From positions 455,001-519,000 of the forward strand of contig CAJNDS010002368.1 of assembly GCA_905221605.1 (NCBI GenBank): 64,000 bases of DNA. The letters are read 5' to 3'. How positions within the stretch are numbered: the stretch's first letter is position 1; each line of letters opens with the position of its first letter. A program made the position numbers and the translations under genes. Under the pieces are notes generated by a model. That model made no database searches. It saw only the letters and a program-made list of their open reading frames with translations, and had not been told where the DNA came from. This stretch comes from Symbiodinium natans. Its lineage: Eukaryota > Sar > Dinophyceae > Suessiales > Symbiodiniaceae. Below, piece after piece: positions 1 through 11,169 of the stretch.

Positions 1-78
1 CCTCGCAACAAGGGCAAACGCGGCCTAACAGATCGAGATTTGTTGGAGTTTCGCCAGCCCGTGGAAATTGTGCTTCCT
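1..78 (-). CDS. Candidate exon, cut by the window edge
   Basis: Entry CCGACAAAG|, open to the edge: EAQFPRAGETPTNLDLLGRV plus CPCCE. A + frame is open too. Confidence 0.25.
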
Positions 79-419
79 CTTTGTCGGGTTTAGGGTTTAG
101 GGTTCAAGGTTCAGGGCTTCTTGCCCGACCCTCATTAAACGCTACCCCCCCTCTTTGCTAACAGTATGTCTGCACACGAGTCCGGTACAAACATGATTGT
201 TTGGGGTTTTAAGGACGACGCCAAAATCCTAAATCCCCAAAGACCCCTAACAAGGCTAAACCCTAAACCCTGAACCCAGAACCCTAAAAACCTTAAACCC
301 TAAACCCTAAACCCTAAACCCTAAACCCTAAACCAACCCTAAACCCTAAAGCCTAAGCCCTGAACATCCCTAAACATCCCTAAACCCTAAACCCCAAACC
401 CTAATCCCCCCCCAAATAC

Positions 420-480
420 CCCTCAAGGAGAAGCAGGCCTTGACTGGCGACTCGCTGCGCCCCTTGCGCGGGCTGCTCTC
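420..480 (-). CDS. Candidate exon ESSPRKGRSESPVKACFSLR
   Basis: Entry GCGAAAAG|, 20 codons, donor GAGGG|GTATTT. Confidence 0.35.
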
Positions 481-733
481 CTTTTCGCATGGGGTTTTAG
501 GGTTTTTGGGCTTAGGGCTTAAGGCTTGGGGCTTAGGGTTTAGGGTTAAGGGCTTAGGGGATTCTCCCCACCCTCAGTGTGGGGTTGTTAGATTTTAAAC
601 TCAACTCTTCGTTCATCCTGGAGTGCCCAACCCCAGAGTATCTCTACCAAGAGAGGGTGGGGATCTTCGAAGTAAAATAATTTCTTATCTGGAACCACAC
701 GGTCGTGTGAGGCAGATATTTGCCCTGCAGTTG

Positions 734-1027
734 TCAAACTACCTCCTGTGCTCGCCGTACATCTCCAGGTTGGTGCCCCTCCCTCATCCTGATCGCTACC
801 TCCTCCTTCACGCGGCTTGGCCGATGTCGTCGCCAGAAGAAGAGGAGCTGCCTCGCCCAAAATTGCGTCGGATCGCCATTTCCAATTTGCCCAATTGCTG
901 GCGCTCGCGTCGCGATCGCGCGACCGCCTCCGCAGGCACCACTAAATTTGTTTCCCTAATGACCGCTGTTCGCGTGCCAAGCGTTCCTTCTCCTCTCCCT
1001 TCCCCTTCATGTCCTGCTCTTTGAACG
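734..1027 (-). CDS. Candidate coding island with a possible 22-nt intron
   Basis: 964-1,027: entry GTGCAAG|, FKEQDMKGKGEEKERLAREQ, donor CAGCG|GTCATT. 734-941: entered at AAATTTAG|, 69 codons including GQIGNGDPTQFWARQLLFFW to TGA (or donor GAGGAG|GTAGCG at 800). The 22 nt between start GT and end AG, and the phase is kept. That is far below normal intron size, so other models are likely. Further minus and + frames overlap here (588-860 minus; 623-1,024 plus). Confidence 0.3.
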
Positions 1028-1273
1028 CTTGCACGATGGTTTGGGGTTTAGGTTCTAGAATTGGGTTGGGACCCAGAAGCCTAAACCCGACATGATATTT
1101 GGGTGCTTAGGGTTTAGGGAGCTATGTCCTTGGAAGGGGACTGTTTCGGCTCCTGCATAATGTTTTCGAGCCTTCCAGCTAAGGGTTTTGGGGGATTCAG
1201 GGCCTTAGAGGGGGGCGTTCAGGCCCTCAACCCTAAGCCCTGAACCCTGAACCCTGAACCCTAAACCCTAAAC

Positions 1274-1349
1274 CCTAAATTCGGCGAAATTGAAACGCCC
1301 GAGAAGCACTTGAAGCCATAGGACACCAAGACCGAAGGAGGTCACCAAA
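1274..1349 (-). CDS. Candidate exon LVTSFGLGVLWLQVLLGRFN...
   Basis: Acceptor TTTGTCTGCCAG|, 25 codons, hydrophobic, donor AGG|GTTTAGGG formed by the repeat. Confidence 0.35.
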
Positions 1350-1363
1350 CTGGCAGACAAAGC

Positions 1364-1613
1364 CTAAAACCCTAAAACCCTAAAACCCTAAAACCCTAAA
1401 ACCCTAAAACCCTAAAACCCTAAAACCCTAAAACCCTAAACTGCCCTAAACCCTAAACTGCCCTAAACCCTAAAACCCTAAAACCCTAAAACCCTAAAAC
1501 CCTAAAACCCTAAAACCCTAAAACCCTAAAACCCTAAAACCCTAAAACCCTAAAACCCTAAAACCCTAAAACCCTAAAACCCTAAAACCCTAAAACCCTA
1601 AAAAACCCTAAAC
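1364..1613. repeat. (CCCTAAAA)n array, i.e. TTTTAGGG units
   Basis: About 250 bp of octamer CCCTAAAA, the Chlamydomonas-type telomere unit, with two CTGCCCTAAACC interruptions. Similar arrays: 56,600-56,748 and 60,130-60,177. Confidence 0.9.
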
Positions 1614-2216
1614 CCCTAAAACCCATATTTTTTTACCTCATGGCCTCAGCTCCGCACTGTTGAACCGGCAACTGGACATGTATTGGGGGGTTTACCGCCC
1701 CTTTGTTTAGGGGGGTTTGGGTTGAGGTTCCCTTTGTAAGCTTGAAAAAAGGTACCCTTTTGTTTAAGGGTTTGGGTTCTCTGTAGAAGCTAAAAAATAA
1801 GGTGCCTTTGTTTTTTTTTTTTTTTGGGGGGGGGGGGGGGTTAGGTTCCCTGTATGAAGCTACCAAAAAGGGTACCCTTTGTTTAGGGCTTAGGTTCCAT
1901 TTATAAGCCCCCTTTAGCCCAAAAAGGGTACCTACCCTTTTTGTATTCCTGGGCTACTCTTGGGTCTGGGCATTTCGCGAGCCGTTGCTTCATCGCATTT
2001 CAACTACTCCGAACTTGCAAGGCCAGTCCGACTGTGCTGAGTCAGCATTGCAGCTGCGTACTCTATGGGGGTTTCCGACATGACGGGGGTACCTTCTTGC
2101 GGTTCTTCTTATGAGGGAAGCCTACTATTTGGGGACTCTGGACCCTAAGCAGGCCTAAACCCTACACCCTACACCCTAAACCCTAAACAATACACCCTAA
2201 ACCCTAAACCTTAAAC

Positions 2217-2279
2217 CTCGCGCCTTGGAGCCACCCCTGGACTCGGCCCGGCCACGAGCCGTGGCAGGAGCTGAGTCCT
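2217..2279 (-). CDS. Candidate exon DSAPATARGRAESRGGSKAR
   Basis: Acceptor CGCCTCCGCAG|, 20 codons, donor GCGAG|GTTTAAGG. Confidence 0.4.
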
Positions 2280-2466
2280 CTGCGGAGGCGTTGGGGGGTT
2301 TAGGGTTTAGGGTTTCGGGTTTAGGGTCTAGGGTCTAGGGTTTAGGGTTTAGGGTTTAGGGTTTAGGGTTTAGGGACCAGATTAAGGGGGCCATGTGCCA
2401 CTACCCTTAGATCTGCATAAGCGTTTGGGAGGGGGGGGGGTGTTAGGGTTTGCGGTTCAGGGTTTA

Positions 2467-2577
2467 CTATTATTTGCTTAAGAACCCCAACAAAGATTAA
2501 AGATGATCATCGCTATATTGCCATAGTAAGGAAGAATGTCTTTTTACTTTTGGAGTTTTCTTAAGCGAATAGTAGTT
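2467..2577. mobile_element. Family-2 inverted-repeat element
   Basis: Termini TTTGCTTAAGAACCCC / TTTTCTTAAGCGAATAGTAG with a GGAAGAATG core. Other copies: 11,645-11,745; 22,083-22,197; 36,497-36,607; 37,799-37,925; half copy 53,490-53,574 with an (ACA)n tract. Confidence 0.55.
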
Positions 2578-2685
2578 GAGGGTTGTACGTGTAGGGCTGG
2601 GGGACATTAAAGTTTAGGGTCTGAGGTGTACAGCCGCATTGATAAACCCCTCCTGATTCGACTATCCCCCGAAAAAAAAGCCCAC

Positions 2686-2736
2686 TTAGCGGTCGAGATG
2701 TTCGACCCTGATGTTGTTTTGCGGGTTGCTTTGAGG
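2686..2736 (-). CDS. Candidate terminal exon downstream of a family-3 intron
   Basis: Continues in frame after removal of 2,737-2,880: PQSNPQNNIRVEHLDR then TAA. A + frame across the same bases is also open, so strand rests on the splice and phase match. Confidence 0.4.
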   Translation of the reverse strand, partial: PQSNPQNNIRVEHLDR

Positions 2737-2880
2737 CTAGGAGTTGGGATGTTCCCTCTTATACTAACAATCCTTACCAGGGATTCCCTATTGCAATCCC
2801 TACTAAGGACCCTAAACCCTAAACGCTAAATCCTAAACCCTAAACCACAAACCCTAAACCTGTTCGTACAAGGGGGGAAC
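2737..2880 (-). mobile_element. Family-3 inverted-repeat element acting as a possible 144-bp intron
   Basis: Termini GGGATGTTCCC / GGGAACATCCC; minus-strand GT at 2,880 and AG at 2,737. It contains a CCCTAAA block, so repeat has expanded inside it. Confidence 0.45.
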
Positions 2881-2967
2881 ATCCCAAGCTAGGAGTTTCG
2901 CATGGTGCTCAAGACAGATGACCGTCATCCTCGGCGAGGTCCTCGAGCCGCCAGCCCCAGCCAAAGT
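2881..2967 (-). CDS. Candidate exon upstream of a family-3 intron
   Basis: Entry CCTAAG|, 29 codons including SPRMTVICLEHHAKLLAWD, donor GGGAT|GTTCCCC inside the family-3 terminus. Confidence 0.4.
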
Positions 2968-3513
2968 CTTAGGGTTTAGGGTTTAGGGTTTAGGGTTTGA
3001 GGTTTAGGGTTTAGGGTTTAGGGTTTGGGGTTTTGGGTGGCGCCGTGTGAAAGGGGACGAATCTCCACACGCGGCGTCATGAGCTGCGGGAACTCAAACC
3101 CTTGGGGCCTTAGGGTTTAGGGTTTAGGGTTTAGGGTTTAAGGTTTAGGGTTTAGGACCTTCGGGGCTTTGGGGATTTGAGGAAAGGCGTGTGGGATGCA
3201 GAGTGTTGGGCTTTAGGGCCTTGGAAAGACTTCCTTCTCCAATAACTAAGGGGAAAACTTTATCAACTTTATCATCCTACTAAATAGGGAAACCCAAAAA
3301 AGTTTAAATTTCAAATATTGGCCAAGTAAGTAGAACAAGTAAGTAGAACTTGTTTCGCAAGCTGCAGCCACAACCCCAAAACCGAAAGAACTCGAGCCAG
3401 ATCACCCCAGAATCCCAAACTTGAACCTCACGCCCAACAACGCCCTAAACCCTAAACCCTAAACCCTAAACCCCAAACCCCAAACCCTAAACCCTAAACC
3501 TCAACACCCCGAC

Positions 3514-3584
3514 CCCCGAAACTCCTCCGGTCGCTGGTGCTCTTCGAGCATCATCTTGACCTCAGGGTACCCGGGTAGGAAGAG
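3514..3584 (-). CDS. Candidate exon LFLPGYPEVKMMLEEHQRPE...
   Basis: Acceptor CAAACCCTCAG|, 23 codons, donor CGGGG|GTCGGGG. Flanked by CCCTAAA (low side) and TTTAGGG (high side). Confidence 0.4.
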
Positions 3585-4352
3585 CTGAGGGTTTGGAGGA
3601 ATGGGGTTTAGGGTTTAGGGTTAGGGCTTAGGGCTTAGGGCTTAGGGTTTAGGGTTTAGGGTTTAAGGTTTAGGGTGACGGCTACCTAGGTTCATGGGTT
3701 TCGTGACTTAGGGTTTAGGGTTTAGCGTGCGTGCAGGGGAATTGTAGTTAGAAATCGTTAAACTTGCACTAAATAAATGTATCACCAATTGTTTTAAGTA
3801 AACTTGCCTTACTTCTAACACCACTTTTAACAAGCCTGGATTAGCGCTTTAGATCCCTAAGTAACCACCAAGCTAGGCGCTCACAAGTAGGCTTTAGGGT
3901 CCTGGTGCATTAGGCCCTTAACCGCCCAAAGCATCTAAACCTCAAACTGTAAACCCCAAGCCCAAGACCACCTAAAGCCCCTAAACCCTAAACCAACTAA
4001 GCCCCCTAAACGCCCGAAAGCCCAACCTAGACCCCCTAAACCACCTAAACCCCCTAGACCCCCCAAACCCCCAAACCCCCTAAACCACCTAAACCCCCTA
4101 AACCCTACTCCTCCCCACCCCCCCAACCCCAAACCCCTGAAGGGAGCCTGGCTTGAGAAGGCTGCACACTCGGACATTTCTTTCCCCCTAAAAAGTCCAT
4201 GTGTGTATCTAAGGTATATAGGCTTTCAGCTTTGGGGGTTCAGGCCCTGAAGCCACCGGACACGAACCCCCCTTTTAAGGCCCCCAAAGTCTGCACCATC
4301 TGGGTACATGGAGCCTTCGGAGTTCTTTCTTTTTCTTATGCAGCAAGACCGC

Positions 4353-4427
4353 TCAGCCTCTAGTGGACAAGCTGATAAAGCCGCCAGCAGCGTCGCGTTT
4401 TGCGAGCGGCCACGGGTTCAATTTTGT
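4353..4427 (-). CDS. Candidate exon TKLNPWPLAKRDAAGGFISL...
   Basis: Entry CGACCCTAAG|, 24 codons to TGA, with a possible GC donor AGAG|GCTGAG just before. The + frame is open too. Confidence 0.3.
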   Translation of the reverse strand, partial: TKLNPWPLAKRDAAGGFISLSTRG

Positions 4428-5040
4428 CTTAGGGTCGAAGTTTTAAGTTTTAGGGTTTAGGGTTTAGGGCTTAGGGTTTAGGGTCTCTGGTTTGGGGTTT
4501 TGGTAGGGGATCCAAAGCATGGGCCCTTAATTTGGGTCCCCTGTTATGTCACCCTTATATACACAAAAGACACAGTAAGTAAGAGTCCATCCTTCGGACC
4601 CCTTTGAAGAAGGGTCAGGGACCATAAGGGCCCATGGTTCTAGCCTGATTTTTAGGGTCGTTGGGGCTAAGCTGGTTTAGGCCGGAGGTTCTGCTCAAAG
4701 AGTGGAACCATACGCAGGACCCTCTGGTCAACCCTGCGAAATTCACGGGTCGATCAGATTCTGGGCCCTGTACCGCAATGGAGCGCAGAAAGGGTGCCTC
4801 AACCCCCCTGTATCTTACTGCATAATGCTGCTTGTGAACGCACCTACGTGCAGTTGAGGGCTTCATAGGCCCCAAACCCTAGCTTAGTCCAACCCCACCT
4901 GCAACTCCTCAAAACCCTCTAACTTAGTTGGCCGTTTTCATAGCCCTTAAAGGGACATCTTGACACCAATGCAACATGTTTAGGGTTTAGGGTCTAAATC
5001 CTTACCCTGAACCCTAAACCCCTAAGCCCCCCAAACACTG

Positions 5041-5130
5041 TCAGCAAATGCCCTGGCAGCTCGCGCTGTGCGACGAATCGAAGGTCCTACGGCGGAAGCA
5101 CCGCAGTCCGACATAGCCCAGCATGTGCAG
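5041..5130 (-). CDS. Candidate exon LHMLGYVGLRCFRRRTFDSS...
   Basis: Acceptor TGGGCCTCAG|, 29 codons to TGA, with an earlier GC donor CCAGG|GCATTT. The + strand is also open over this island. Confidence 0.3.
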   Translation of the reverse strand: MHMLGYVGLRCFRRRTFDSSHSASCQGIC

Positions 5131-5581
5131 CTGAGGCCCAGTTTAGGGTTTAGTGTTCAGAGTTTAGGGGTTTCGGGTCAGGGGTTCAGGGGGTTTCGGG
5201 TTTAGATCTAGGATTCTATCCGGTTTGCCTACACCCCAAACCCTGAACCCTGCTTGAAGGTTCATGGGTATACTTGTTAAAGTATGGTAACTCCAACGAC
5301 AACCCTATTTAGGGCACTTATCAGCCTACTTATAGCAACCCTAAACCCAAAACCCAAAACCCAAAACCCTAAACCCTAAACTGCTAGCACTTGCACTCCT
5401 TGACTCGTGCGTGTAAGGCATCAACTGATGGGTGGCTCCTGAATCTTTGGTGTCGATGTCTCTTGTATCCCTACGGGGAATACTTGGGCCATAAAAGCAC
5501 CTCCTATACAGGGACTCTTGGCCCCAAGTATATAATAACATGGCACATGGACCCTTAGGGTATGCGATGGCTAGAAGTTGA

Positions 5582-5719
5582 GCCTAAACCCTAAACCCTA
5601 AACCCTACACCCTACACCCTACACCCTACACCCTAAACCCTAAACCCTAAACCCTAAACCCTAAACCCTAAACCCTAAACCCTAAACCCTAAACCCCAAA
5701 CCCTAAACCCTAAACCCTA
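5582..5719. repeat. CCCTAAA array with CCCTACA sub-block
   Basis: Heptamers CCCTAAA with a run of CCCTACA variants, adjoining a candidate exon. Confidence 0.9.
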
Positions 5720-5747
5720 GTTTAGGGTTTCAGGTTCTTGGGTTTAC

Positions 5748-5831
5748 TCGAGGTTCCCTGGACTGATCTGGATTGCGGTGCCCAGCACTACAACTCGCAG
5801 CTCCCATCGCATTGGAGCCGCGTCACGTGGG
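5748..5831 (-). CDS. Candidate exon PRDAAPMRWELRVVVLGTAI...
   Basis: Acceptor CACCCCCGTAG|, 27 codons through QISPGNL, donor CTCGA|GTAAAC. Lies between a CCCTAAA and a TTTAGGG/TTTCGGG block. Confidence 0.4.
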
Positions 5832-5865
5832 CTACGGGGGTGAGGGATGGTCAACCGGAAGCCGT

Positions 5866-5936
5866 GGGGTTTAGGGTTTAGGGTTTAGGGTTTCGGGATT
5901 CGGGTTTCGGGTTTCGGGTTTCGGGTTTCGGGTTTA
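5866..5936. repeat. TTTAGGG to TTTCGGG array
   Basis: Three perfect TTTAGGG units followed by five TTTCGGG units: a local homogenised variant. Confidence 0.85.
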
Positions 5937-6139
5937 ACACAGTGAACCCCAGACCCTCAACTTCACAAAGTGTTCACCGAGGACCTTGTTGATCAAACCT
6001 CCCCCCCCCCCCCCAGATTGCATTCGATGCATTTCAAAGAGGCCCCGGGCCACTCCGTGCTTGCACTCCCAGAGATGGCATAGGGTTGGGCTTAGGGGTT
6101 TAGGGGCTTAAGGGCTTAAGGGCTTTAAGGGTTAGGGCT

Positions 6140-7500
6140 GAGGGGCTTAGTGTGTGGTTGCTTTTTTAAATTATTGATGCATCAGGGCTTCACTTGGCTT
6201 GACTTGTAATTTGCTTATGGGTTCATCCTCGCTTAATGTGCGCTCGTCTGGCTTCTTAGTGCGTTCGGGCTTGATGTGCGCTTGTTTTGCTTAGCCCGGA
6301 TGCGCCAAGGCACTAAGCCCGAACGCATCCAACATTCCGGGTTTGTCTTAGCGGGGAACAACGCCTTTCGTGATAAGACCATATTATGAGTGAAACGACG
6401 TTCAAACATATGCTTACAGAGACGGGGATCTAGATCTCAAGACCTATCCGAATCACACGATGAAAGAAAACGACGTGCAACGTATCTTTGCATGACGATT
6501 TGTAAATATAGTGCTCGCATGATGGGTTTGGCAGATGGTGCGGTAATCTTCGTGGCAAGTTCAAGCTCTGCTACTGCTATATTGCTCGGGGTGGGAGCTG
6601 GGGCGGAGGGGTGGGGTGGGGCGGATGGGGGGCTACTAGTGCTACTAGTGCTACTAGTTCCACCGCATCCTGATTTCAATTTTGCTGATACTCTTCTTAG
6701 TTCCCCCTATGGCTGTGCATCTTGTGATCCTGATTCAGTTTGCTTTTGAACCGTCGCCCCTGCTTTCGCAGGGTTTTGTCGAACCCCCTCAGGATCACAC
6801 AGAAATGAACAAAGACGAGGGGGTGGGGGGGGGGGGGTTTCACTGTTGATTTTATCACAGGAATGTGGGGGGGGGGGGGGGGGGGGGGTCCGGGTTAATT
6901 TGACACATCAAATACCAACTCAAAGGGGGACCATTATTGGTTTAATCAATGATACATCTGGGTATATATCAGTAAGTATACAATTTGTATATGTAACCTA
7001 TATACACTTCGTCGCTTTGAGAACCTGATCGCGTAATTTGGCTAGCCCTTGTGGGAAGCAGATCGTGGTGTCTACCGCTCTACACATTTCTGTGTTGCGG
7101 AGGGGTCTTCTGATCTAGATCGGCGTCTCTGTGAGCGTCTGAGTTCGTGTTTTGGGCTGGCTGATCGCAGATAACGCTTTTTCCTTGTTCATTCTTTTTG
7201 CTGGTTTGTCGATGATCTTCGTTGAGTACTGCGGCAGTTTTTCGTGGGTGGGGGGGGAGAGGCTTCGGAGGATTTCATGAGACATAGGAAAATGTTTGCA
7301 GGGTGAGGGTGGTGGAGAATAGACGTTTGAGGAGTACAGCTTTCGGAATTTGACTTCGTACAGGAGCAGGGACACCTAAACCATAAATCTTTGAATCATA
7401 AGGGCTGCGGTTTGGGATCCTTTCTAGGGCGCGCGGAGAGCCGGTGCAAATCGCAAAGGTTTCAGGGTTCAAGGAACCCTTGCCTTCGAGGAAGAGGGCT
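6140..7500. other. Repeat-poor island with no recognised gene
   Basis: The largest stretch without telomere-like DNA before the gap. Frames up to about 120 codons exist (6,390-6,749 +), but composition and overlap give no protein signal. Holds a perfect 13-bp inverted repeat TGCGTTCGGGCTT (6,260-6,272; 6,315-6,327) and poly-G tracts. Confidence 0.6.
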
Positions 7501-8116
7501 GTGCGACTTTAAAACAAGGCTTAAACCCTAAACCCTAAACCCCCAAACCCCCAAAACCCTAAGCCCTGAAACCCGAAAACCCAAGGATTAGGGTGGAGCT
7601 TTCAAAGCCAACGCTACCAGGCACGAAGCGAGAAGACCTTAAAGACCCGACGGCCCCAAATCCCACCTCACGGATAGCTTCTAAGTGGGGTTTTAAGTAG
7701 TGTATCTATAAGAACTGGGTATCAGCTTGTTTGGGGGGACTCAGAACCCTACTGATAACTACCCATGAAACTACCAATACACATACCCAAGGGCCTTCGG
7801 GCACGCCTCGCTGCTAAATCTCTGGGATGCTCGACTAGCCCCCGAAAATGGGGGGGTGGGGGTTTAGGGTTTAGGGTTTAGGGTTTAGGGTTTAGGGTTT
7901 AGGGCTTAGGCATCATTTTGGGCTAGGCCAGGACTCAAGGCGAATACGCCAGACACTGCCGAACACTTAAACCCTAGAAGGACCCTTGATCCTGTTTGCC
8001 CATATACAACCCTGCCTTCGAAAATCTGGAGAGATTCTAAAAAACTCAGCCCTACAAGAAGCCCTGAATCCTGCTTCTGCAACCATAAACCGAAACCCTA
8101 AACCCTAAACCCTCAC

Positions 8117-8186
8117 CCCCAATTCGATCGCCCTTCGTAGATGCCTCCTCGAAGCCAAACAGTTACCCCCTCGCTGGGGCGAGCCA
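8117..8186 (-). CDS. Candidate exon ARPSEGVTVWLRGGIYEGRS...
   Basis: Acceptor GTTCCAGCAG|, 22 codons, donor TTGGGG|GTGAGGG. Confidence 0.4.
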
Positions 8187-8217
8187 CTGCTGGAACTTCG
8201 AACAAAGGGACGCGCAG

Positions 8218-8499
8218 GCTTAGGGTTTAGGGTTTAGGGTTTGGGGTTTAGGGTTTAGGGTCTAGGGTCCAGGTTCTAGGGTTTAGGGTTTAGGGTTTCA
8301 GTGTTTCAGGTTTAGGGTTTCAGGGTTTTAGGGTTCAGGGTGCGGTTTCGGCCTTCAGCCCACTTTTAAACCCTAAACCCAAAAGGCTGCGGTCTAGGGT
8401 TTAGGGTTTAGGGTTTAGGGTTTAGGGTTTAGGGTTTAGGGTTTAGGGTTTAGGGTTTAGGGTTTAGGGTTTAGGGTTTAGGGTTTAGGGTTTAGGGTG
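8218..8499. repeat. TTTAGGG array, long
   Basis: Degenerate then perfect TTTAGGG; 8,395-8,497 is an uninterrupted run of about 14 units. Confidence 0.9.
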
Positions 8500-8733
8500 C
8501 CCAAAGCTTGCGAAGTTCGGAAGCTCCCAGTGGCGCAAGAGAGCAGATCAGGGGCTCATTGAACCTAAGAAGGGCTCGGCTGCAAGTCTCTCCCCCCCGG
8601 GAAGCCCTAAACCCTAAACCCTAAACCTAAACCCCTAAACCCTAAACCCTAAACCCTAAACCCTAAACCCTAAACCCTAAACCTAAACCCAAGAAACAGA
8701 GGACGAAAGGCTTGGAGGTTTCGGCAAGGAAGC
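8492..8733 (-). CDS. Two candidate exons
   Basis: 8,689-8,733: entry ACATCCGAG|, FLAETSKPFVLCFL, donor TTGG|GTTTAGG. 8,492-8,564: acceptor CCCTTCTTAG|, FNEPLICSLAPLGASELRKL plus WAP, TAA. A CCCTAAA block separates them. Confidence 0.35.
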
Positions 8734-9369
8734 CTCGGATGTGTCAAAGAACCAGGCGCCTCGACCCCAAACCCCCGAAACCTGAGACCCTAAAAGTCTG
8801 TAGCCCACGATTCGCTTAAAACCACATAAGCTTTGGGTTGAGGGTTCAACTAGGGTTTAGGGTTTAGGGTTTGGGGTTTGGGGTTTGGGGTTTGGGGTTT
8901 GGGGTTTGAGATTTAAAGGTTTGGTATTTGGGGTTTGGGGTTGGTAAGCTTGCACCCTAAGCCCGAAACCCCAAACCCCGATTTAGGATTTAAGGTTCTA
9001 CATGAACCCGACATGATATGTCATAGCCATACACCCCAGTGACGATAGCAATAATTCGAGCACTACGTATACCAATAACAATACGCTCAGACGCTCATGG
9101 TCACAATCCTAGAAAGCCTAAAACCCAAACCCTAAACCCCAGACTCCCTAAACCTTGAACCCTAAACCTTGAAGACTAGACTGATGGCTTTCGGAGGTCG
9201 AAGTCCCTGAGCTCCGTGTGAGCCCTAAGCTCTGCGTCCGCTAACCCCTGAACCCTAAACCCCTAACCCCTAAACCCCTAAACCTAACCCTGAACCCTCA
9301 ACACTGAACCCTGAACCCTAAACCCCTGAGCCTAAACCCTAAACCCCTAAACCCTCCACCGCTTCCTAC

Positions 9370-9427
9370 TTTTCGAGAAGGGGGGGAGTGGAGCTGCCCT
9401 CCAGGTTTCCCCGGCTCCGGACGGACC
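9370..9427 (-). CDS. Candidate exon VRPEPGKPGGQLHSPPSRK
   Basis: Acceptor AGTCTTAGCAG|, 19 codons, donor AAAA|GTAGGAAG. Confidence 0.3.
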
Positions 9428-9615
9428 CTGCTAAGACTTCTGGGCTTTGGGCACGTCATGGAGTTCAGTAACCCTAAACCCTAAACCCTAAACCCTGAAA
9501 CCCTAAACCCTAAAACCCCTAAACCATAGAACCTGAAGCCCTGCGCCACAAACCCTGTCTCAGAAGGGATCCTGGCTTTGGGAGCATCTGTCGCTGTGTT
9601 TGTTTTTTTTTACAC

Positions 9616-9655
9616 GGTGGACGCCGCAGGCATGCCGGAAGCTGATGCTTGGTCG
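9616..9655 (-). CDS. Candidate micro-exon RPSISFRHACGVH
   Basis: Entry AAGCAACAG|, 13 codons, donor CCACC|GTGTAAAA. Confidence 0.25.
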
Positions 9656-10187
9656 CTGTTGCTTTGTGCGTCCGACCGTTTTGGGTCTAGGGTTTAAAGT
9701 TCAGGCAGGGCTGCTTAAGGTTTAGAGTTTAGGTGCGCACCGCGCCCGTGCGCGTGAGCGCGTGAGTGTGTGTTATTTTCCTTTGTTAAAGTCCTATATA
9801 TATATATATATATATATATATACTCTTCCTTTTTTTTTTGGGCGGGGGGGGGGGGGGGGGGGGGGGGGGGTTGGGTTGAATTAGTTGTCTCTTGTTTTGC
9901 TGCAAACTGCTGCTTCTTCTTTTGGGGGAAGGGCTTGAGGTGGGTTTTTTGGGGGGGGCTTGGGGGTTTAAAATGCGCGGCTTGCAGATGAATTAGGGTG
10001 TATATAGGCTTAAGGCGACCCTACTTGGGGTTTAGGGTTTAGGGTTTAGGGTTTAGGGTTTAGGGTTTAGGGTTTAGTACTTAGGGGTCTTCAGGGACTT
10101 GAGGGCACATCGGGATTCTGGAGGTCACCCTAACACCTGAACCCTGAGCCCTAGACCGTTTCTAGTTCATGGCGGGGATCGTATTAA

Positions 10188-10276
10188 AGCTTTAAGTGTT
10201 TATCCCTTCTTGGGTTTAAGTACCCTTAATAAGCCTTTAAGTGTTTATCCCTTCTTGGGTTGAAGTACCCTTAATA
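10188..10276. repeat. Two-copy 45-bp direct repeat
   Basis: TTTAAGTGTTTATCCCTTCT begins at 10,191 and again at 10,236, followed in both by TGGGTTTAAGTACCC or TGGGTTGAAGTACCC. Confidence 0.8.
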
Positions 10277-10477
10277 ATTTGAAATGTGACCCAACTATGA
10301 CCAAGGAGTGTAGGGCTTCATTCCGGGCATGCCAGGGACGCTCACGACAAGTTCGTGGCCAGAGCTTGCCTCCAGAAAGTGCAAACAGCGAACTGGATGG
10401 CAGGCGTCCTTCTGCATGCATCTTCAAAGATCCGTCGACCAGGCTTACCTACACTTTTTGGGACTCTACCTCGGACC

Positions 10478-10600
10478 TTTAAGGTTGTACCCTTGGGTTT
10501 GGGGGGGGGGTCCCTTTTTATATATCCTCTGAGGGAATATAGCGGCCTTAAGGGTACCTCTGAGGGGTACATCCTTAGGGGTACGAGTCTTAATCTCGTG
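10478..10600. mobile_element. Family-8 element (TTAAGGTTGTACC)
   Basis: CTTTAAGGTTGTACCCTTGGG and CCTTAAGGGTACC words recur at 33,755-33,862 (CCTTAAGGTTGTACCTCGGG). Weakly conserved. Confidence 0.35.
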
Positions 10601-10899
10601 ACACACGAACCTCTCAACAACCATCCTGAGCATCCTGAACACCACCCGTTTAGCGTGTTATGGGTTTAGGGTCTTGGGAATTAAGGGTTAGGCCCTAAAT
10701 CCTGAACCCCGCCTAAACCCGAAGCCCGGGAGGGTACTTTTGGGGTGTTTTTAGGGCTCAGGGTATAGGGTTTAGGGCTCACGGTTCAGGGTTCTAGGTG
10801 TCTGGAGCTTAGGGTTCTTAACCTTAGGGTGTTTAGGGTTTACGAAGAAGCTTTAGGGTATGCAGGGCTTAGGGTACTTAGAGAGGTACAGTCCTAAAC

Positions 10900-10977
10900 C
10901 TGCAACCCGATACCTTGAACGGCCTGGCGACGTGATTGAAAACCGACCCTCACATCGGCAACTGCGCAGGACCAGTT
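10900..10977 (-). CDS. Candidate exon LVLRSCRCEGRFSITSPGRS...
   Basis: Acceptor TGGATGCTGGCAG|, 25 codons, donor GTTGCAG|GTTTAGG. Confidence 0.35.
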
Positions 10978-11169
10978 CTGCCAGCATCCAGTTTAGGGTT
11001 TAGGGTTTAGGGTTTAGGGTTTAGGGTTTAGGGTTTAGGGTTTAGGGCCAACCCTAAACCCAAAAAACTGACAAACAAACCTAAGGCAACATCGCACCTT
11101 CAAGGACCCAAGAAACAAACACCCTAAAGCTCTCATAACCATAGAAAACGGAAGCGGCGAAACAACAAG

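Noticed and set aside
3935-4177. 80-aa Gly-rich minus frame
   Set aside because: GFRGFGGLGGL is the translation of degenerate CCCCCTAAACC repeat.
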